From the NCBI RefSeq assembly GCF_000224145.3, contig NC_020166.2, positions 4,671,339-4,735,338 of the forward strand: DNA of 64,000 nt, given 5' to 3'. The position numbers and the translations under genes were made by a program. Shown piece after piece: positions 59,191 to 64,000 of this stretch. The notes below the pieces were generated by a model. It saw only the letters and a list, made by a program, of their open reading frames with translations, was not told the origin of the DNA and did not search any database. How positions within the stretch are numbered: the stretch's first letter is position 1; each line of letters opens with the position of its first letter. This stretch comes from Ciona intestinalis. Its lineage: Eukaryota > Chordata > Ascidiacea > Phlebobranchia > Cionidae.

Positions 59191-60926
59191 TGGAAATAAT
59201 ATACGGTGGGGAAATTTAAAAAAGCGGAATTTTTAATTATCCCAAAATAGTTGCATTTTTTGTAAAACACCAAATTAATAACCCATAAACACTGGTAATT
59301 CGTTCAAAGTTTGAATCTCTCTGCCTAAACAGAAACATTTTGTACTACATCCTAACAAGAACGGGGACAATTAAAATGTTGACACAGTCAGAGCGTTGAG
59401 ATAAAACACGTTATACATGGCGGGAATTTCATACATTACATATAAACGTAGTTTAATAAAACAACTTCTTTATTAAACCATGATATGAATGAGAGACATT
59501 AATAAGAGTTACGACGTTGGTTAAAACTAAACTAACCATACTGTAGAAAATGTTTATATGGATTTGGTTATCACAAAGCGCGGTTCAACTACAGTCGTTA
59601 ACTCTAAAATAGCAAAAGAATACAAATACTGCCAAACCGGTTTTTATAAACATCGGAAAATACCGACCAACGTCCAAGCATTATGTAATTATCTATGGTC
59701 CAAGCACGTCATAATCACATAAGACATGCAGTCACTTTCTTACATATCAATGTAAAGATAATACAGTCAACCCCGCTTAACCGGACCACATCGGGACCAA
59801 GCCAAACTGGTCCGATTAAGCGAGGTTGACTGTAGTTCCTTTTCCTTGTTTTTAAATATTGTTTACCTGTCATTAATGCAATATTCGTTATTAAGTGTTA
59901 GTTTACTTCTTCCCCAAACAATTTCACTTCATATGTCAACTTTTATTTACTGACAAGTCAATTCGTTTATTATTCAGTTATAAATATACAGCTTTTCAAC
60001 AGTTTTCCATTTATTACAACTTTTTTGTAGAGTTAAAAAAAGGAAATACAGTTTTACTTTTACCTGGAACATTTCACATTTAGCAAATATAATAGCTGTA
60101 AAATAAATTCACTGATTACATAACTAAGGCATGTTCTATCTAAAATTGTAAATGAACGATTCATATGTTATAAAACAGCAAATTAAACCACATATAAACA
60201 TTAAACAATACTAGAATTATTATTTTATATATATTTAATTTTAAGTATGGGTATACCATTACTAATAGCATTCACAGTAACATAAACTCATTGCACAAGA
60301 CGATAATTAGCATATTGAAAGTACTTGTTGTAAAGGTGTTAAATATTTTAAAGCAATTTTTAAACAGCACTTAATGTACACACACAAAAAGTTGTTGTTT
60401 TTGTAACAAGTTTTTTGATAAAAGATAAATATAATATAACAGGATACTTTAAATATCTCTACTCAGGTAAGGTTATCTGTACCAATGGCTTACAGACCAT
60501 TTTTTGAATGTTTTAAAAGGTAGAGATTGGTAAGAGAGATTTACATTCCTTGGTAAACTTGAAGTTGTTGCTGTTAACATAATTGCAATAATTCCCTTTA
60601 GTTATAGCAAGTTTATAATAGGTTTCCATGATCAATGTGTTGGAACTTAGCGCAAAAATGATTGAAACCCACTTATTTGATTAATTTCTTTTTGTCACAA
60701 ATAAAATGTCATGTGTAGAAACAACGATGAAAATCTTTACCAATTTCTATTAAACTCAATAAGGCAACATGATAAGAAATTTTATCCCTAATGTGTGAAT
60801 GCATAGGAAATTTGGTTGGCACTTGGTTGACATACAGATCATGAAAACACTGCCCAAGAGATTCAGCTTATAATGTTCGTACTTTCCTCTGAAATATCAT
60901 AGATGTAACTTTCATACAAAGATTTG
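59191..60926. other. DDX39B-SCYL3 intergenic region
   Basis: Apart from the small MITE at 59764-59832 and a palindromic stretch at 59448-59482 (resembling 3965-4000), the sequence is AT-rich with no convincing frame. The right part is likely the SCYL3 3' UTR. Confidence 0.4.
59764..59832. mobile_element. 69-bp pogo/Tigger-like MITE with TA duplication
   Basis: CAGTCAACCCCGCTTAACCGGACCA at the left is the near-perfect complement of the right end TGGTCCGATTAAGCGAGGTTGACTG. Both sides are flanked by TA. This is typical of Tc1/mariner pogo-group MITEs. It is almost only the two ends joined. Confidence 0.85.
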
Positions 60927-63072
60927 TTATTCCCAAGCAACAGAGTCATGATCCCAACCCCAACCGTCCTCAACCTGGAAAGGTAAGTTATATAAACATT
61001 ACTTAATTCAAATATATTGTTAATTATTTGTATTTTTATCTAAATAACATTATTGTAATACGTGTTTATAAATAGTTTTAAAATTTTATCTCGGGTAATT
61101 GAAATTATTTTTATTAAAAAAACATTTACAAATTTAGTTTTAATATTTCACATTTGGTATCATTACAGCTACGACCTAAACACCTACATAAATAACTATT
61201 CATCAAACTTACATTCGTATCATCGACAGCATTAAATGCTGTTATAAGACTTCCACGGCCACTATCTACAGATCGAATCTCAGAATTTTCGCCGACATCT
61301 GTTCGTTTCTGGGAAGCATTGCCACCAAGGGCTGCACTCAGCGGAGATAAACTTGTTATTTCTGGCTCCATCTCAGCAAAAAAATGCATTTCATTAAGTG
61401 GAGGTTTGATGGTTTTTTTTACCGTGATTTCAAACTCTTCACCGAGGCGTGTTGGAGTTGTATGATTGCTCCTTGTGTTTAATGCTTTCTTTGGAATTGA
61501 ATTGTTTACAGTTGCCGACTGCTTTTGTTTTGACTTGGAATCAGTTGATTTCTTTTTCAGCTGCAACTTGTTGTTTGTTTTTTTAACTGTTTGTGAAAGA
61601 GTTTTCTTGGGACTTAAAACAGCCTGTTCTTGATCATTTTGTGTTGAGGATGTTGCTGAAACTTCTGCTTTTGAAAGAAGTTCATTATTTTCATCTTCAT
61701 TAGGCCATGGTGACTTTTCCTTTGGCAACTCAGGAGGTTCTATTTTATCTGGGGTTTCAAAATCAGGCCACTCATCGTGAGCTTCATCGTCAGAACTTGC
61801 CCATTTCTCAACTTCAGGTTCCCTCACAACTTGTTGATTCTCTTTCACATTGAGCGTCTGTTTCCTCTCAACTGCAGCAGTAATGTCTTTAGTGGGAAGT
61901 GTTGTATGTGGAACTCTGTCCAAGGATACCTGAAAAACAAATGTGTTTGGTGATAAACTCTAAAATGCTAAGTATACAATGTTGTAGGTGTTACTTATAA
62001 GTGAACAACAGCATAAGTGAACAACAAAGTGTCTGCTAACTAGTTGTTATAAATGTGATTGCCAACTAGTTTTTAAATAACTAAAGCTCTGATCTATATC
62101 TATGAACTAAACCTTTGACCAACTTGATGAAATAAAACAAATTGTCAACCTTTGAATGATTTTCAATGGAAGAAGCCATCTCTCTCTGTTTCCTTTGAAC
62201 TTCTTCTTCAGATGTTGAATGCTTCTCCGACCTCATTTTTGCAAGCTCCAGAAGAGTAAGTTTTCTTTCTTTTTTCTTTTCCTCTTGTTTTCGAACCAAT
62301 TTCTTCCTTGGTGGAAGTTTTACTTCAAACGCCAAAGATTGACTCTCGTTCAAAGCTCGGCCATCAAACTAAGAAATTTAATGCAATTCAATTTTAACTG
62401 TTAACCAAGCAAACTTAGTGTTAAAACTAAAACAAAATAATTTTAAAAATAAACAAGCTAAACGAATTTAAAACACACTTTAGGAACGCCGTGACTGAAT
62501 ATTTTTTCTCTTTCTTCACCAACAATGACATCTCCACCAACCACAGGCACGGCATCAGCAAGTGCTCGGAGACTTCCTTGTACAAGCTGGTTGTTGCTGT
62601 CACTTAAACCCAACAGTATCTGTAAATTATACCTTGTTTATATAGAATACTTTAGCAGGACAAAATTTAAAAAAAATGTTCAGACATAAAAAATATTCTA
62701 AATAAACTCAAATTTTTCAAGAAAAAAAACAACAGGATTTTTTACCAGCAAAATAATGGCAGAATATAAAATAAGACTCACAGTTTTATACAAAAGCCGG
62801 TGCTACAGTAATAGTTAAAATCACGACATAATTAGCCAAGTTACATTCATCGATTTAACAATAATAATCCAGTAACATAGCAAAAAGAAAACTACTCACT
62901 TCAGGTAACACTACATTGTTTAAAACAGATTTTTCAAAAAGATGAACATATTTTGAGAAATTCTCCACAAGAATCATTCGAACATGGATGAGACGAGATT
63001 GGAATAATTCAACAATCTTAGGAATAACGTGACGAGCGAAGGTACTTTCAGGTAAGACTCCACCCTGCCCAT
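60927..63072 (-). CDS. SCYL3: SCY1-like pseudokinase 3, C-terminal part
   Basis: Five exons, 62900-63072, 62479-62619, 62150-62368, 61213-61929 and 60927-60974, join in frame (about 1.3 kb); the N-terminal pseudokinase exons lie past the window end. The first exon shows HEAT-type IPKIVELFQSRLIHVRMI and NNVVLPE-ILLGL, parallel to human SCYL3 IPVISLLQSRLVHVRVMI. The next exon has a GGDVIVGEEREKIF block. Later come a Lys/Glu-rich coil and LGEEFEITVKKTIKP with FFAEMEPEI, the SCYL3 signature near its end (human LGEEFTIQVKKKPVK and WFADMIPEI). The terminal 48-nt exon adds VEDGWGWDHDSVAWE, a Trp/acidic tail as in the family. SCYL3 binds ezrin and sits at Golgi and lamellipodia. SCYL1/2 were considered but fit less well. 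Confidence 0.88.
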
Positions 63073-63154
63073 CTGAATTTAAATTATTAGTAAGGTCTGC
63101 TATATGTTGTTATTTATGAGTTTATAACAAGATGTAATATGTAAAGCCTATACT

Positions 63155-63922
63155 CATAGGCGTAAAGTTTTACTAAACGTTAGGGTTGCAAAAACCAGAA
63201 AAAAACAAAGTCTTCGCGCCTACGGTTTGCAACCCTTTGTTTTCGGTTTGCAACCCTTTAAATATGTGCTTTGTAAACGCTCATACAAACGAAAATGTAT
63301 TCAGAATTACTTAGGGATGAGACAAATTAAAATTACGCAGGTTCGGCAAGTCCGTGTAATGAGAAACGGTCGAATCCGATTGCCTGGCAAGTGACGTCAC
63401 AGTAGTTATGTCGCATGCGCCCTTCGTCAAGCCCGCACGAGTGTGTGGTTATCTTACAAATGAAGACCCGTCCGTCGGAAACAGTAGGTTTCCAGAACGA
63501 AATATCGCGGAAATAAACTGCCTAAAATGTTTACAACACTGCTTTATATTTATATACAATGTTTTCCTCAGGCAAGCAGAATGTTTATTACGAAATAGTA
63601 GGGATTCACACGTGGATTCATTGCATCATAATAGCGGTTGTTTGAACCTGGCAATTGATTACGACATAATAGTAATTCACACGTTGATCATTTACGTCAT
63701 AATAGTGATTCACACGTGAATTATTTAGCAAACAGGAGTTTAAATACCAGTTGAACGCACTTGTGTAGTGAATGACGCATTGGTATTAACATATTTTAAT
63801 GTAAAAGAAGTTTGTTCGCAGAAATAATGGCGTCTTCGTTTGGTCGAACTTAATTACTTACGCATTATTAGTCCGAAGAAAATCAAAGGGTTGCTAGGCA
63901 ACCCCGTAACTTTACGCCAGTG
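63155..63922. mobile_element. non-autonomous hAT element in a SCYL3 intron
   Basis: The ends CATAGGCGTAAAGTT and AACTTTACGCCAGTG are inverted repeats starting CA..TG. An 8-bp duplication cctatact flanks the element (63147-63154 and 63923-63930). The interior includes repeated cataatagtgattcacacgt-type units and no transposase. The 768-bp element inserted into an intron upstream of the exon at 62900. Confidence 0.8.
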
Positions 63923-64000
63923 CCTATACTACTAGAATCTAGATAGTGCTTAATCGTGACATTGAAAAAATTAAAGTGTAGTTTGATTTAGCCTGTATAG

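Noticed and set aside
63408-63719. 103-codon plus frame
   Set aside because: Lies within the non-autonomous hAT element and its tandem units; no transposase similarity.

Overview
The window looks like nuclear DNA of a sea squirt, most likely Ciona. It is AT-rich and has short spliced introns, dense small MITEs, a tRNA-headed SINE, and deuterostome orthologues that align well with vertebrate proteins recalled from memory. Species assignment is inference; no search was run. Three assembly gaps are present (5137-5405, 9442-9444, 11807-11856).

Layout. 1-1059: a minus-strand tandem array of tRNA-Leu genes alternating AAG and UAG anticodons, with decayed copies. 1.1-4.1 kb: repeats, including a fossil LTR-element fragment. 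4210-8534 (+): a nine-exon THAP-domain P-element-type transposase gene whose reading frame is open throughout. 9094-10800 (-): a single-exon SLC6/NSS transporter of bacterial flavour. 11.4 kb: a 9-bp satellite. 12629-16722 (-): COG7 (Golgi tethering complex), seven exons, 765 aa. 17004-17222 (-): SEM1/DSS1 (proteasome lid), just upstream of COG7 on the same strand. 17.3-23 kb: MITEs and a SINE, no clear large gene. 23332-42607 (-): NR6A1/GCNF orphan nuclear receptor, with ten exons downstream of three candidate alternative N-terminal starts. 43607-51901 (-): KIFAP3 (kinesin-II accessory subunit). 55556-58894 (-): DDX39B/UAP56 RNA helicase. 60927 to beyond the window end (-): the 3' part of SCYL3.

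Nearly all host genes lie on the minus strand. SEM1 and COG7 are close enough to be an operon candidate. The others look independent: vesicle tethering, nuclear receptor transcription, ciliary transport, mRNA export and a Golgi pseudokinase, with no shared pathway evident.

The most interesting observations are: (1) a duplicated exon 2 in KIFAP3 whose two versions have the same phase and are separated by only 30 nt, so they should be mutually exclusive; (2) an open P-element transposase gene in which the middle catalytic Asp appears to be Asn, with a deletion-derived relative 45 kb away; (3) an intronless, bacterial-like SLC6 gene; (4) three alternative NR6A1 starts that all end in the same phase; (5) an alternating tRNA-Leu array.
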